Assembly: GCF_036227565.1 (NCBI RefSeq)
Contig: NZ_CP109460.1
Coordinates: forward strand, 6,758,001 to 6,822,000
Direction: 5' to 3'
Origin: Streptomyces sp. NBC_01454
GTDB taxonomy: Bacteria; Actinomycetota; Actinomycetes; Streptomycetales; Streptomycetaceae
DNA: 64,000 bases
This document shows positions 35,799 through 44,073 of this stretch, piece after piece (the first letter of the stretch is position 1; each line of letters begins with the position of its first letter). Both the position numbers and the translations under genes were made by a program. Under the pieces are notes generated by a model that saw only the letters and a list, made by a program, of their open reading frames with translations, was not told the DNA's origin and made no database searches.

Positions 35799-35958
35799 CT
35801 CGTGCCTTTCGCTGATCTTCAGGAACCGGCGGTGCGCCGTAAGGTGCGACGCCCGCTTTCGGTCCCGACGTTACTCCGCGAGGTGCTGGGCTACGGGCCC
35901 CGGGGCGGGCATTCTGAGCCCTCAAGACGGGACGAACCAGACAACTTGGGGACTTTTG

Positions 35959-37188
35959 ATGCGACGGATCACACGAAGAGGGTTCGCGGTGACCGCACTG
36001 GGCGCGGCCTCCGCACTGCTCACCACGGGGTCGGCGGCGCCCGCGGCCGGCGCGCCGCGGCGCGAGATGCGCGGGATGTGGCTGGCGACCGTGGCCAACC
36101 TCGACTGGCCCTCCCGCGCACGGCTCACGCCGGCCGACCAGCAGCGCGAACTGCGCGCCCTCCTCGACACCGCCGTCGCCCGCAAACTCAACACGGTCTT
36201 CTTCCAGGTGCGGTCCACCGCCGACGCCCTGTGGCCCTCCCCGTACGAGCCGTGGGCGCAGTATCTGACCGGGCAGCAGGGCCGTGACCCGGGCTGGGAC
36301 CCGCTGGACTTCGCGGTCCGCGAGGCGCACCGGCGCGATCTGGAGCTGCACGCCTGGTTCAACCCGTACCGGGTCGCCAACCACACCGACCCCGGCCGGC
36401 TCGTCGCGGACCACCCGGCCCGCCGGCACCCGCAGTGGGTCCTGCCGTACGGCGGCAAGCTCTACTACAACCCGGGGCTGCCGGAGGTCCGGGCCTTCGT
36501 CCAGGACGCGATGTTCGACGCGGTGCGGCGCTACCCCGTCGACGGGGCGCACTTCGACGACTACTTCTATCCGTATCCGGTCGCCGGCGGGCACTTCGAC
36601 GACGACGCGGCGTTCCAGGAGTACGGCGACAGCTTCGAGAGCCGGGACGCCTGGCGGCGGAACAACATCGACCGGCTGATCCAGGAAATGGCCGGCCGGC
36701 TCCGCGAGGAGAGCGGGCGGGCCGGGCGCCGACTGCGGTTCGGGGTCAGCCCGTTCGCGGTGTGGCGCAACCACAGCACCGACCAGCAGGGCTCCCGCAC
36801 CCAGGCGGGGGTGCAGACCTACGACGACCTGTATGCCGACACCCGTCGCTGGGTGCGCGAGGGCTGGCTGGACTACATCGTGCCGCAGGTCTACTGGCCG
36901 CTGGGCACCAAGGCCGCCGACTACGCGGAACTCGTGCCCTGGTGGGCGCGGACCGTCGACGGCACCGGAGTGGACCTCTACATCGGCGAGGCGCTCTACA
37001 AGGCGGGCGAGACGGAGCCCGTCGCCTGGAAGGACCCGGCCGAGATCTCCCGCCACCTCACCTTCGCCCGCGGGTACCCGCAGGTCGGCGGCCATGTCTA
37101 CTTCTCGGCGAAGGTGGTCGGCAAGGACCCGTCCGGCGCCATGGCGCGGGTGGTGCGTGACCACTACGCCAGCGCGGCACGGGCGTAG
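35959..37188 (+). CDS. Tat-exported GH10-like (DUF187/GHL10) glycoside hydrolase family protein
   Basis: A 409-residue exported protein. The N-terminus RRITRRGFAVTALGAASALL is a twin-arginine signal, with a cleavage region near AGAPRR. The mature part is a GHL10 barrel: MRGMWLATVANLDWPS, TVFFQVRSTADALWPS, LELHAWFNPYRV, GAHFDDYFYPYP and DYIVPQVYWP. Proteins of this family (YngK-like) are thought to act on cell-wall or extracellular glycans; activity is unproved. The start ATG 35959 lies behind GGGGA. It probably folds before export, as expected of Tat cargo. Confidence 0.85.
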   Translation: MRRITRRGFAVTALGAASALLTTGSAAPAAGAPRREMRGMWLATVANLDWPSRARLTPADQQRELRALLDTAVARKLNTVFFQVRSTADALWPSPYEPWAQYLTGQQGRDPGWDPLDFAVREAHRRDLELHAWFNPYRVANHTDPGRLVADHPARRHPQWVLPYGGKLYYNPGLPEVRAFVQDAMFDAVRRYPVDGAHFDDYFYPYPVAGGHFDDDAAFQEYGDSFESRDAWRRNNIDRLIQEMAGRLREESGRAGRRLRFGVSPFAVWRNHSTDQQGSRTQAGVQTYDDLYADTRRWVREGWLDYIVPQVYWPLGTKAADYAELVPWWARTVDGTGVDLYIGEALYKAGETEPVAWKDPAEISRHLTFARGYPQVGGHVYFSAKVVGKDPSGAMARVVRDHYASAARA

Positions 37189-37206
37189 CGGCGGCCCGGC
37201 GGCCGT

Positions 37207-37244
37207 ACGGACCGGCCGCGCGGGCGTGCCTGCCGCCGGTCCGT
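37207..37244. terminator. Bidirectional terminator between GHL10 and DUF1918 genes
   Basis: A 10-bp inverted repeat ACGGACCGGC / GCCGGTCCGT with an 18-base loop, between convergent stops at 37188 and 37258. Confidence 0.55.
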
Positions 37245-37257
37245 GGACGGGGCCGGG

Positions 37258-37467
37258 TCAGCGGCCGGACTTCTTGCCCGTGGACTTGACGTGCCGGACG
37301 ACGGAGTCGGGGCCGGGGGACATGATCGCCTCGTGCCCGTCCTCGCCGCGGACGCGGTAGGGCGGATCGCCGTCCGTGCCGATGACCTCGATGATCTCGA
37401 CGACCCGGTCGTGATGCCCGACGGTCCTGCCGTGCACCACCAGCCGGTCGCCCCTGTTCGCGTGCAT
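37258..37467 (-). CDS. DUF1918 domain-containing small protein
   Basis: A 69-residue basic protein covering one DUF1918 domain: an SH3-like barrel with GDRLVVHGRTVGHHDRVVEI, a Gly-rich turn and GDPPYRVRGEDGHEAIMSPG. Its role is unknown; the family is common in actinobacteria, often as single small cytoplasmic proteins. The start ATG 37467 follows GGAGG; longer in-frame starts are not supported. Confidence 0.85.
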   Translation of the reverse strand: MHANRGDRLVVHGRTVGHHDRVVEIIEVIGTDGDPPYRVRGEDGHEAIMSPGPDSVVRHVKSTGKKSGR

Positions 37468-37672
37468 CAGGGCTCCTCCCCGCTTCGGGGCGGCCGTGCG
37501 ACCGGTGTGGCCGACCGTGCGCCGGCCAGCGGTTGAACGGCCAACGGATTCAACGGGTGACGGGCCTTTCCCGGGCCCGGACGGCGGTATCCGCCATCGC
37601 CGCAAGTTTACGTCCGCAGCCCTCCGGCGCACCCGCTGTGTGTGGGTTTGTTCCATCCCCGCGGCCCGCCGG

Positions 37673-38629
37673 TCACCCGCGGGACCGCTGGGTGACGGCG
37701 ATGCACAGCAGGACGGCCAGCGCCGCGACGGGCGCGGCCGGCGGCAGCCGCTCGCCGAGCAGCAGCACCGACCACACCAGGGTCAGCAGCGGCTGGGCGA
37801 GCTGCAGCTGGCTCGCCCGGGAGATACCGATCACGGCCATCCCGCGGTACCAGGCGACCATCCCGAGGAACTGGGAGCCGACCGCCAGCCACAGCACCCC
37901 GGCGACCGAGTGCACCGTCAGCGTCAGCGGCTCGGCGGACAGCGCGAGCGCGGCGCCCGCCGCCGTCACGGGCAGCGCCAGCACCAGCGCCCAGCCGATC
38001 ACCTGCCAGCCCGGCATGTGGCGGGCCAGCCGGCCGCCCTCGGTGTAGCCCGCCGCGCACACCAGCAGCGCGGCGAACAGCAGCAGATCGCTGCGGTTGG
38101 GTACCCCGCCGCTCTGCTGCACCGCGAAGCCGATCACGACGACGGCGCCGACCAGCGAGGCGATCCAGAACGTACGGGAGGGCCGGGCGCCGGTCCGTAC
38201 GGCCGAGCAGGCCGCGGTGGTCAGCGGCAGCAGACCGATCACGACGGCGGCGTGCGAGGTGGTGGAGGTCTCCAGGGCCAGGGTGGTCAGCAGCGGGAAG
38301 CCGAGCACGACACCGCCCGCGACCACGGCGATGCCCGTCCAGTGGCGACGCTCCGGCGGGCGGACCCGCAGCGCGAGGAGCGCGGCGCCGGCCGGCACGG
38401 TGGCCAGCACGCTGCGCAGCATCACCACGGTCCACGGGCCCATGCCTTCCAGTCCCCAGGCGGTCGCCGGGAAGGTGAGCGAGAAGGCGGCGACACCGAG
38501 GGCGGCGAGCAGCAGGCCACGGCCGACGTGGGAGCCGCGGGCGGCGGCCTCCGGGAGGCCCGGGCCGGTGAGATCCGGGGTGCTGACCGCTATCCCGGCG
38601 GTGGCGATAGCGCTATCGTTGGGCTTCAT
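37673..38629 (-). CDS. EamA/DMT family transporter
   Basis: A 318-residue drug/metabolite transporter with two EamA repeats and about ten membrane helices (helices from about 38 to 315). The second repeat has the typical LAVGSQFLGMVAWYRGMAVIGISRASQLQLAQPLLTLVWS region (about 252-292, LAVGSQ to TLVWS). The likely start ATG (38629-38627) overlaps the ATG of the divergent MocR gene. No ribosome site precedes it; TACGCT on this strand (38640-38635) is a good -10 for a leaderless message. An adjacent MocR regulator commonly controls such exporters, so amine or amino-acid efflux is plausible. Confidence 0.85.
   Translation of the reverse strand: MKPNDSAIATAGIAVSTPDLTGPGLPEAAARGSHVGRGLLLAALGVAAFSLTFPATAWGLEGMGPWTVVMLRSVLATVPAGAALLALRVRPPERRHWTGIAVVAGGVVLGFPLLTTLALETSTTSHAAVVIGLLPLTTAACSAVRTGARPSRTFWIASLVGAVVVIGFAVQQSGGVPNRSDLLLFAALLVCAAGYTEGGRLARHMPGWQVIGWALVLALPVTAAGAALALSAEPLTLTVHSVAGVLWLAVGSQFLGMVAWYRGMAVIGISRASQLQLAQPLLTLVWSVLLLGERLPPAAPVAALAVLLCIAVTQRSRG
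38589..38617. promoter_or_regulatory. Candidate MocR operator
   Basis: The perfect 12-bp palindrome GATAGCGCTATC (38606-38617) is preceded by another GCTATC (38589-38594) in the same orientation, 23 bp upstream of the palindrome's GCTATC half. It lies inside the first codons of the EamA gene and immediately upstream of the MocR start, so binding would affect both. Confidence 0.55.
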
Positions 38630-38640
38630 GCAAGAGCGTA
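38614..38640. promoter_or_regulatory. Opposed leaderless promoter elements around the overlapping start codons
   Basis: TATCGT (38614-38619) is a plausible -10 for the plus-strand MocR start at 38628. AGCGTA (38635-38640), read as TACGCT on the minus strand, is a plausible -10 for the EamA start at 38629. Each is placed to begin transcription at or within two bases of its ATG. Neither gene has a ribosome site. Confidence 0.45.
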
Positions 38641-40121
38641 GCAGTGGTGCCGAACTGGCCGCGAGCCTGAGAAGAGAGCTGGAGCGCTACTCTCCAGGTG
38701 AGAAGCTGCCGTCCAGTCGCGCCCTCGTCGAACGGCATCGCGTCAGCCCGGTGACCGTCTCCCGGGCGCTCGCCCAGCTGGCCGCGGAGGGCCTGGTCGT
38801 CACCCGGCCCGGCGCCGGGGCCTTCCGGGCCGCACCGCACGCCGAGGCGCCGCGCCCCGTCGACACCTCCTGGCAGGAGATCGCGCTGAGCGCGGAGCCG
38901 GCCGGTGACCAGGTGCCGCGGAGCGTCGACGCCACCGGCGTACTGGCCACCCTCGCCGCCCCCGCGCCGGGCGTCATCGAGTTCGACGGCGGCTACCTGC
39001 ACTCCGATCTGCAGCCCGAACGCGCCCTGTCCGCCGCACTGGCACGGGCCGGCCGGCGCCCCGGTGCCTGGAGCCGCCCGCCGGTCGGCGGCGTACCGGA
39101 GCTGCGGGCCTGGTTCGCCCGGGAGATCGCCGGCTCCGGCGGCCCGCTCGGCGCCAATGACGTGCTGATCACCGGCGGCGGCCAGAGCGCGCTGACCGCG
39201 GCGCTGCGCGCGCTCGCCGCGCCCGGCGCCCCGGTGCTCGTCGAGTCCCCGACCTACCCGGGGGTGCTGGCCGTCGCCCGCGCCTCGGGGCTGCGGCCGG
39301 TGCCGGTACCCCTCGACGCGGACGGGGTCCGGACGGATCTGCTCGCCGAGGCCTTCCGCGCCAGCGGCGCCCGGCTCTTCGTCTGTCAGCCGCTGTTCCA
39401 GAACCCGACCGGCGCGGTGCTCGCCGCCGAGCGGCGGCGCGAGGTGCTGCGGGTGGCCCGCGCGGCCGGCGCCTTCGTGATCGAGGACGACTTCGCGCGG
39501 CTGCTGTCCCACGCCGACGGCCCCCCGCTCCCGCCGACCCTGATGGCGGAGGACCGGGACGGCACCGTCGTTCACGTCCGCTCGCTCACCAAGGCCAGTT
39601 CGCCCAATCTGCGGGTGGGCGCCCTGGCCGCCCGCGGGCCCGTCCTCGACCGGCTGCGCGCCATCCAGGTCGTCGACAGCTTCTTCGTGCCCCGGCCGCT
39701 CCAGGAAGCCGCCCTGGAACTCGTCGGCTCGCCCGCCTGGCCGCGCCATCTGCGGCTGATCGCCGGTGAGCTGACCGCCCGCCGCGACGCGCTGACCGCC
39801 GCGCTGCACCGGCAGCTGCCCGCGTTCACCGCGCACCGGCCGGTGCCCGGCCACGACCCCGCCCCCGGCGGTCCGTACGTCCCGCCGGGCGGCTTCCACC
39901 TCTGGCTGCGGCTGCCCGAGGGCATCGACGAGGCGGCGCTGACCGGTGCGGCGCTGCGGGCGGGGGTGGCGGTCGCGGCCGGCCGGCCGTATTTCGCCGC
40001 CGAGCCGCCCGGCGCCTGTCTGCGGCTGAGCTTCGCGGCGGCGTCCGGCACCGGCGAGATCGCCGAGGGCGTGCGCAGGCTCCGTACGGCGTGCACGGAG
40101 CTGGGGGTGGAGGTGGACTGA
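38628..40121 (+). CDS. MocR-type GntR regulator with PLP aminotransferase domain
   Basis: A 497-residue MocR regulator. The N-terminal winged helix (about 10-75, LPSSRALVERHRVSPVTVSRALAQLAAEGL) is fused to a fold-type I aminotransferase-like domain with FQNPTGAVL, IEDDFARLL and the likely PLP lysine in VHVRSLTKASSPNLRVG (about residue 322). MocR proteins sense PLP adducts of amines or amino acids. Its start codon overlaps that of the EamA transporter on the other strand, and a GATAGCGCTATC operator lies directly upstream. It probably controls that exporter. Confidence 0.88.
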   Translation: MQERSSGAELAASLRRELERYSPGEKLPSSRALVERHRVSPVTVSRALAQLAAEGLVVTRPGAGAFRAAPHAEAPRPVDTSWQEIALSAEPAGDQVPRSVDATGVLATLAAPAPGVIEFDGGYLHSDLQPERALSAALARAGRRPGAWSRPPVGGVPELRAWFAREIAGSGGPLGANDVLITGGGQSALTAALRALAAPGAPVLVESPTYPGVLAVARASGLRPVPVPLDADGVRTDLLAEAFRASGARLFVCQPLFQNPTGAVLAAERRREVLRVARAAGAFVIEDDFARLLSHADGPPLPPTLMAEDRDGTVVHVRSLTKASSPNLRVGALAARGPVLDRLRAIQVVDSFFVPRPLQEAALELVGSPAWPRHLRLIAGELTARRDALTAALHRQLPAFTAHRPVPGHDPAPGGPYVPPGGFHLWLRLPEGIDEAALTGAALRAGVAVAAGRPYFAAEPPGACLRLSFAAASGTGEIAEGVRRLRTACTELGVEVD

Positions 40122-40206
40122 GGGCCCGGGCGCTCACCGGCCGCCCCGGACACCCGCGCCCGCCGACCGGTTCGACTCCGCCCCACCGCTCTGCCACTCT
40201 CGCGGC

Positions 40207-40659
40207 ATGAGCGCGCACCCCCTCGACGGCTACGAGATCTCCACCGACCCGGCCCGCCTGGACGCCCACCTGGTCCACCACTGGCTGGCCACCGACGCCT
40301 ACTGGGCCGTGGGCCGCCCCCGGGAGCTGCACGACCGCGCCGTGGCGGGCTCGCTCAACTTCGGTCTGTACGCGGCCGGTTCGGGCCGTCAGGCCGGCTA
40401 CGCCCGGCTGGTCACCGACCACGCCACCTTCGCCTGGCTCTGCGACGTCTACATCTGCCGCGACGACCGCGGCAAGGGGCTGGGCACGGCCCTGGTCGAG
40501 GCCGTCGCCGACCACATGGCGCCCAGCGGCCTCAGCCGGCTGACCCTCGCCACGCAGGACGCCCACGGGGTGTACGAGAAGATCGGCTTCCGGCCCCTGG
40601 TGTCGCCGGAGCAATGGATGACTCTGGGGCTGATCGATCCGGGTCCTGTCGAATTGTGA
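40207..40659 (+). CDS. GNAT family N-acetyltransferase
   Basis: A 150-residue GNAT enzyme. The acetyl-CoA site is RDDRGKGLGTALVEAV (about 84-99), preceded by the beta-4 strand WLCDVYI and followed by AHGVYEKIGFRPL (about 118-130), which is the C-terminal Tyr-containing motif. The start is ATG 40207. It lies downstream of MocR in the same direction, 85 bp apart; a shared transcript is possible. The substrate is unknown. Confidence 0.88.
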   Translation: MSAHPLDGYEISTDPARLDAHLVHHWLATDAYWAVGRPRELHDRAVAGSLNFGLYAAGSGRQAGYARLVTDHATFAWLCDVYICRDDRGKGLGTALVEAVADHMAPSGLSRLTLATQDAHGVYEKIGFRPLVSPEQWMTLGLIDPGPVEL

Positions 40660-40702
40660 TCAACCGGTGCCGCCGGAACGGCACGGCTCTTACCATCAGC
40701 GA

Positions 40703-41272
40703 ATGAGCGTTCGACTCAAGCTGCTCGCCGCCGGTCGCAGCTCCTCGCTGCTCGAAACGCGGTTCGACGACGACCGACCGCTCGACGCCGCCGGCTGGTA
40801 CGAGGCCGAGCGGGCCGCCCCCGTCCTGTGCCGGCTCGCCGCCGCCGAACTGCGCTACTGCTCGCCGTCCGCCCGCTGCCGGGAGACCGGCGAGGCGCTC
40901 GGCCTGCGCCCGCTGGCCCAACCGGCACTGCGCGACTGCGACATGGGGCGCTGGCGCGGCCGCACACTGGGCGAGGTGACCGCCGTCGAACCGCGCGCGG
41001 TCGAAGCCTGGCTGGCCGATCCGCGCTCCGCACCGCACGGCGGGGAGTCGCTGCCGGCGTTCATCTCCCGGGTCGGCGGCTGGCTCGACACCCGGCCGGC
41101 CGACGACGCCGCCGGGCTGCTCGCGGTCGCCGAGCCCGGCGTCATCCGCGCCGCCCTGGTCTATGTGCTCCAGGCGCCCCCGCACGCGTTCTGGCGGATC
41201 GATGTGCAGCCGCTGTCGGTGATTACCCTCACCAGCCGGTCCGGCGGCTGGGACCTCCAACTGGAGGCCTGA
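40703..41272 (+). CDS. Degenerate histidine phosphatase superfamily protein
   Basis: A 189-residue protein with the phosphoglycerate-mutase-like fold. The segments LDAAGWYEAERAAPVL, YCSPSARCRETGEALG, CDMGRWRGRTLGEV and GGESLPAFISRV align with the family. The phospho-accepting RHG motif is replaced by AAGR at the N-terminus (LLAAGRSSS), and the second catalytic His (normally SHGGVIR) reads AEPGVIR. Both catalytic His are therefore missing and phosphatase activity is unlikely. The start is ATG 40703. The family is clear; the role may be binding only. Confidence 0.78.
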   Translation: MSVRLKLLAAGRSSSLLETRFDDDRPLDAAGWYEAERAAPVLCRLAAAELRYCSPSARCRETGEALGLRPLAQPALRDCDMGRWRGRTLGEVTAVEPRAVEAWLADPRSAPHGGESLPAFISRVGGWLDTRPADDAAGLLAVAEPGVIRAALVYVLQAPPHAFWRIDVQPLSVITLTSRSGGWDLQLEA

Positions 41273-41468
41273 ACCGCCCCCATGGAGTGAGCTGCGCGCC
41301 GGCGCGCACCACCCGGAAAGCCCAGCCTGCGCGTTCCGCCGTCCGGGGCGTGCGCACCCGCGTGACCTGCGGAAACGATGAGTGTCTGGACGGCTTCCCG
41401 GGCAGTTCGCCCCCGGTGCGGCGCCCGATCGAGGTGCGCGGAGCGTGACCGGGCGCTTGTCTCGGGTT

Positions 41469-42248
41469 ATGCACATACGCCACATATCGCTGTACGCCCT
41501 GGGGGCCGCCGCCCTGGTGGTGGCCGCCCTGCTCACCGGCGACGGCGACGGTACGGACGCCGCCACCGAGGCCGTTGGCGGGGCGGTGAGCGACGCCGTC
41601 AACCAGGCCGCGCCCGCCGACCGGGACACCCCCGGCGCGGTGGTCGTACAGCCCGACCCGGTGGCACCGGGCACCGCCTTCTCCGTCCACGACGGCGGCA
41701 GCTGCCGTGGCGCCTCCGCCACCGCGTCCTTCGGCGACGCGGACATCCCCGCGATGCAGCTGTCAGCCCTGAGCGGCCGGACCGAGGGCACCGCGATCCT
41801 CCCGGAGGGCACGGCGCCCGGTGCGTACACGGTCACCCTCACCTGTGACGGCACCGCCGGCGCCCGGCCGAGCGCCCTGGAATCCGGCCGGAACGGCGCC
41901 GAGGACGGCACGGAGCACGGCACGGGCCAGGGCGCCGAGGACGGCACGGAGCACGGCACGGACCGCGGCACCGATCACGGCGACGGTGCCGGGGCCGCCG
42001 GTGACGCCGGGGACACCGCACGAGGGCGCGGCAAGGACTCCGGTGACGGCCGGGGGCCCCTCACCGGCACCATGATCGTCTCCGGGGGCGCCGACGGCAC
42101 CGTCCCCCGCGGCGGCGCCGACACCGGCCTCGGCGGCGCGGCCGGCACCGGCCGGACGTCCACAACGGCCGGCGGTCTGCTGCTGTTGGCCGCGGCCGGC
42201 TGGGGCGCCCTCGCCCGCCGCCGGGGCGCCCGCGGCACCCGGAGCTGA
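41469..42248 (+). CDS. Surface-anchored protein with an Asp/Gly/His-rich repeat linker
   Basis: A 259-residue exported protein. An N-terminal signal (HIRHISLYALGAAALVVAALL) is followed by an Ig-like domain of about 75 residues with one disulfide (SCRGASATASFGD...VTLTCDGT), a repetitive acidic linker (EDGTEHGT units, about 137-165), and a C-terminal hydrophobic helix with an Arg tail (LLLLAAAGWGALARRRGAR). There is no LPXTG or LAXTG motif, so it is probably held by the helix, not by a sortase. The start ATG 41469 lacks a ribosome site; GTG 41445 is possible. A small membrane protein gene follows after 5 bp. Confidence 0.65.
   Translation: MHIRHISLYALGAAALVVAALLTGDGDGTDAATEAVGGAVSDAVNQAAPADRDTPGAVVVQPDPVAPGTAFSVHDGGSCRGASATASFGDADIPAMQLSALSGRTEGTAILPEGTAPGAYTVTLTCDGTAGARPSALESGRNGAEDGTEHGTGQGAEDGTEHGTDRGTDHGDGAGAAGDAGDTARGRGKDSGDGRGPLTGTMIVSGGADGTVPRGGADTGLGGAAGTGRTSTTAGGLLLLAAAGWGALARRRGARGTRS
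41895..41961 (+). repeat. 36-bp-period direct repeat in the linker of the surface protein
   Basis: A 31-bp unit (41895-41925) is repeated exactly at 41931-41961 and encodes GAEDGTEHGTG/D. It is a likely site of length variation between strains. Confidence 0.8.
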
Positions 42249-42253
42249 CGGCG

Positions 42254-42616
42254 GTGCGCACCCGCCCGCTCCGGCCCGGCCTCCTCATCGGCCTCCTCAC
42301 GGCCCTGGTCACGGCGGGTGCGCTGGCGTTCACCGCCGTCCGGCTCTACGACCGCGAGGCCACCAGCGAGGTCGACGACGGCACCCACACCGTGCTCCGC
42401 ACCGAGATCGCCCGGGCCCTCAGCGGCCAGCTCACCCTGCCGTTCCGCAGCGGGCCCGACACGGTGCACTGCTACGGCGACCTGCGGCCCGTGCCGTACG
42501 ACGCGGTGCGCTGCACGGCCCACTTCCCCATCGGGCTGGACCGCCAACTGACCGTCGAGGTCACCCGCGTCCGCCACAACATGGTCACCTACCGGCGCCA
42601 CCTGCTGCACCGCTGA
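42254..42616 (+). CDS. Small exported/membrane protein, DUF4333-like
   Basis: A 120-residue protein with an N-terminal membrane helix (LLIGLLTALVTAGALAFTAVRL) and a short outer domain with two Cys 17 residues apart, VHCYGDLRPVPYDAVRCTAHFPIG. This spacing recalls DUF4333-type lipoprotein domains, but the assignment is tentative. The start is GTG 42254, five bases after the surface protein stop, so the two are co-transcribed. Confidence 0.6.
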   Translation: MRTRPLRPGLLIGLLTALVTAGALAFTAVRLYDREATSEVDDGTHTVLRTEIARALSGQLTLPFRSGPDTVHCYGDLRPVPYDAVRCTAHFPIGLDRQLTVEVTRVRHNMVTYRRHLLHR

Positions 42617-42645
42617 CGGGCGCCGAAGCCGCCGCGACCGTCCCG

Positions 42646-43098
42646 CTACGGCTTCAGGTCCAGCGCCGCCCGCCCCGATCCGTCCATCAGGAACGGCACC
42701 GAGTCATGGGCGTGCGTGATCTTCCAGGTGCCGTCGATCCTGCGGAGTCCGACGGTGGCCCGGCTCCACAGCTCCACCTCGAAGCCGTCCGCCTTCGTCC
42801 CGCGCATCTGGTTGATGCTGTGGCAGAACGCGACATCGCCGCCGACCGTGATCTCCAGCTGGGTCAGCGTCACCTCGACCGGTCCCTGCCAGGTCGCGTA
42901 CCAGGCCTCGATGGCCTGCGGGTCCCGCGCCTGGGGCCCCTGATACTGCAGCGGCGGCGCCAGGCTGAATTCCACGAGGTCCGGCGTGGTGTGGGACAGG
43001 AACCGCCGGGCGTCCCGGGCCTTTGTCGCGGCCGCCCGGTCCTCCAGCACCTCCCGGATCCGTTCCTCGTCCGTCGTCCGTGCGCTGTCGGTCGTCAT
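42646..43098 (-). CDS. SnoaL-like / NTF2-fold protein
   Basis: A 150-residue protein with the cone-shaped NTF2 fold pattern: an N-terminal helix (EERIREVLEDRAAATKARD), FLSHTTPDLVEFSLAPPLQ, IEAWYATWQGPVEV and a C-terminal strand region GTWKITHAHDSVPF. It matches ketosteroid-isomerase/SnoaL-like small proteins; the substrate is unknown. The start is ATG 43098. It is followed on the same strand by a LuxR gene that lies upstream in transcription order only if read separately; 76 bp separate them. Confidence 0.75.
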   Translation of the reverse strand: MTTDSARTTDEERIREVLEDRAAATKARDARRFLSHTTPDLVEFSLAPPLQYQGPQARDPQAIEAWYATWQGPVEVTLTQLEITVGGDVAFCHSINQMRGTKADGFEVELWSRATVGLRRIDGTWKITHAHDSVPFLMDGSGRAALDLKP

Positions 43099-43174
43099 GA
43101 GGGTCCTCCCGTCGGCGGGCGCCGAAGCGCCCGGATTCGCCGTGCAACGGGTAGACGCCGGCGGCCGGAGGAAT

Positions 43175-43936
43175 TCACCGGTGCGGCGCGAGCCGTGCCG
43201 CCGCCGGGCCGCGGGTCAGCCAGGCGTTCGCCGCCTCGACGCGGCCGCCCACCCGGAGCTTGGCGTAGGCGTGCTCCAGATGCTTGTCGACGGTGCGCGG
43301 GCTGATCGCCAGCCGGCGGGCGATCTGCTGGTTCGTCAGGCCCCGGGCGAGCAGGGCGAGGACGGCGGACTCGCGGCGGGTGACCGGGCACGGCGCGGGC
43401 ACCGGCGGGGCGAGCCGGCCGAGCACGTGGCCGAGCCGGGTGCGCAGCAGCGCGGCGGCCGCCACGTCGTCGTCGCAGAAGTCGCTGCCGCTGCCGCTGC
43501 GGCTGAAGGCCACACACACCTTCCGCGGCACCCCGTCCGCACGGCCCGCGGGGAAGGACATCGCCAGCTGATGCTCGCTGCCGCACGGGCGGTAGACGTC
43601 GGTGTAGGCGGCGAGGGCGTGGAACTCACCGCGGGTCTGCAGCGTGGAGCGGCGCATCGGGGTGCCGGGGCCCCGCGCGGTGTGGGCGACGAGGGCGTCG
43701 GCGGCCGCCTCCCGGGCGAACGCCTCCCGGATGTCGTCGGTCAGCAGGCCGGCGGGCAGGGTGAGCGGGCGGTCGGCGCTGCCGGCACGGGGGGCCCAGA
43801 CGATGCTGTCGCCCGGTACGGCGGTGAGCAGCAGCGGGAGCAGGGCCGGAACGAGGGACTCCTCGTCGACGGCATCGATCAGAAGGTCCACGACGGCGAG
43901 AATGCGCCGCAGGCCGGCCTCCGCGGCCGCGCTCAT
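43175..43936 (-). CDS. LuxR family transcriptional regulator
   Basis: A 253-residue regulator with a GAF-like or unclassified sensor half (about 1-175) and a C-terminal LuxR helix-turn-helix (VTRRESAVLALLARGLTNQQIARRLAISPRTVDKHL, about 192-227, VTRRES to VDKHL). No receiver domain is present, so it is not a two-component response regulator. The start ATG 43936 is chosen; an extension to 44032 is low-complexity. It shares direction with the methyltransferase upstream at 44074-45162. Confidence 0.82.
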   Translation of the reverse strand: MSAAAEAGLRRILAVVDLLIDAVDEESLVPALLPLLLTAVPGDSIVWAPRAGSADRPLTLPAGLLTDDIREAFAREAAADALVAHTARGPGTPMRRSTLQTRGEFHALAAYTDVYRPCGSEHQLAMSFPAGRADGVPRKVCVAFSRSGSGSDFCDDDVAAAALLRTRLGHVLGRLAPPVPAPCPVTRRESAVLALLARGLTNQQIARRLAISPRTVDKHLEHAYAKLRVGGRVEAANAWLTRGPAAARLAPHR

Positions 43937-44029
43937 ACGTCCAGCGTGCCGAGGTGGCAGAGGGCAGTCAAGCGCGGGCAGTCGAGCGAGGGCCGCCCGG
44001 CGGGCGGTGTCCGCCGGGCGGCGCGGGGC

Positions 44030-44062
44030 CACCCGGCCGGCCGGGGGAAGACCGGCCGGGTG
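44030..44062 (-). terminator. Terminator after the methyltransferase gene
   Basis: An 11-bp inverted repeat CACCCGGCCGG / CCGGCCGGGTG, 12 bp past the methyltransferase stop on the minus strand. Confidence 0.55.
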
Positions 44063-44073
44063 CGTCAGGCGCC

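Noticed and set aside
41469..42248. Sortase-anchored surface protein
   Set aside because: The C-terminus has the helix and Arg tail but no LPXTG or LAXTG motif.
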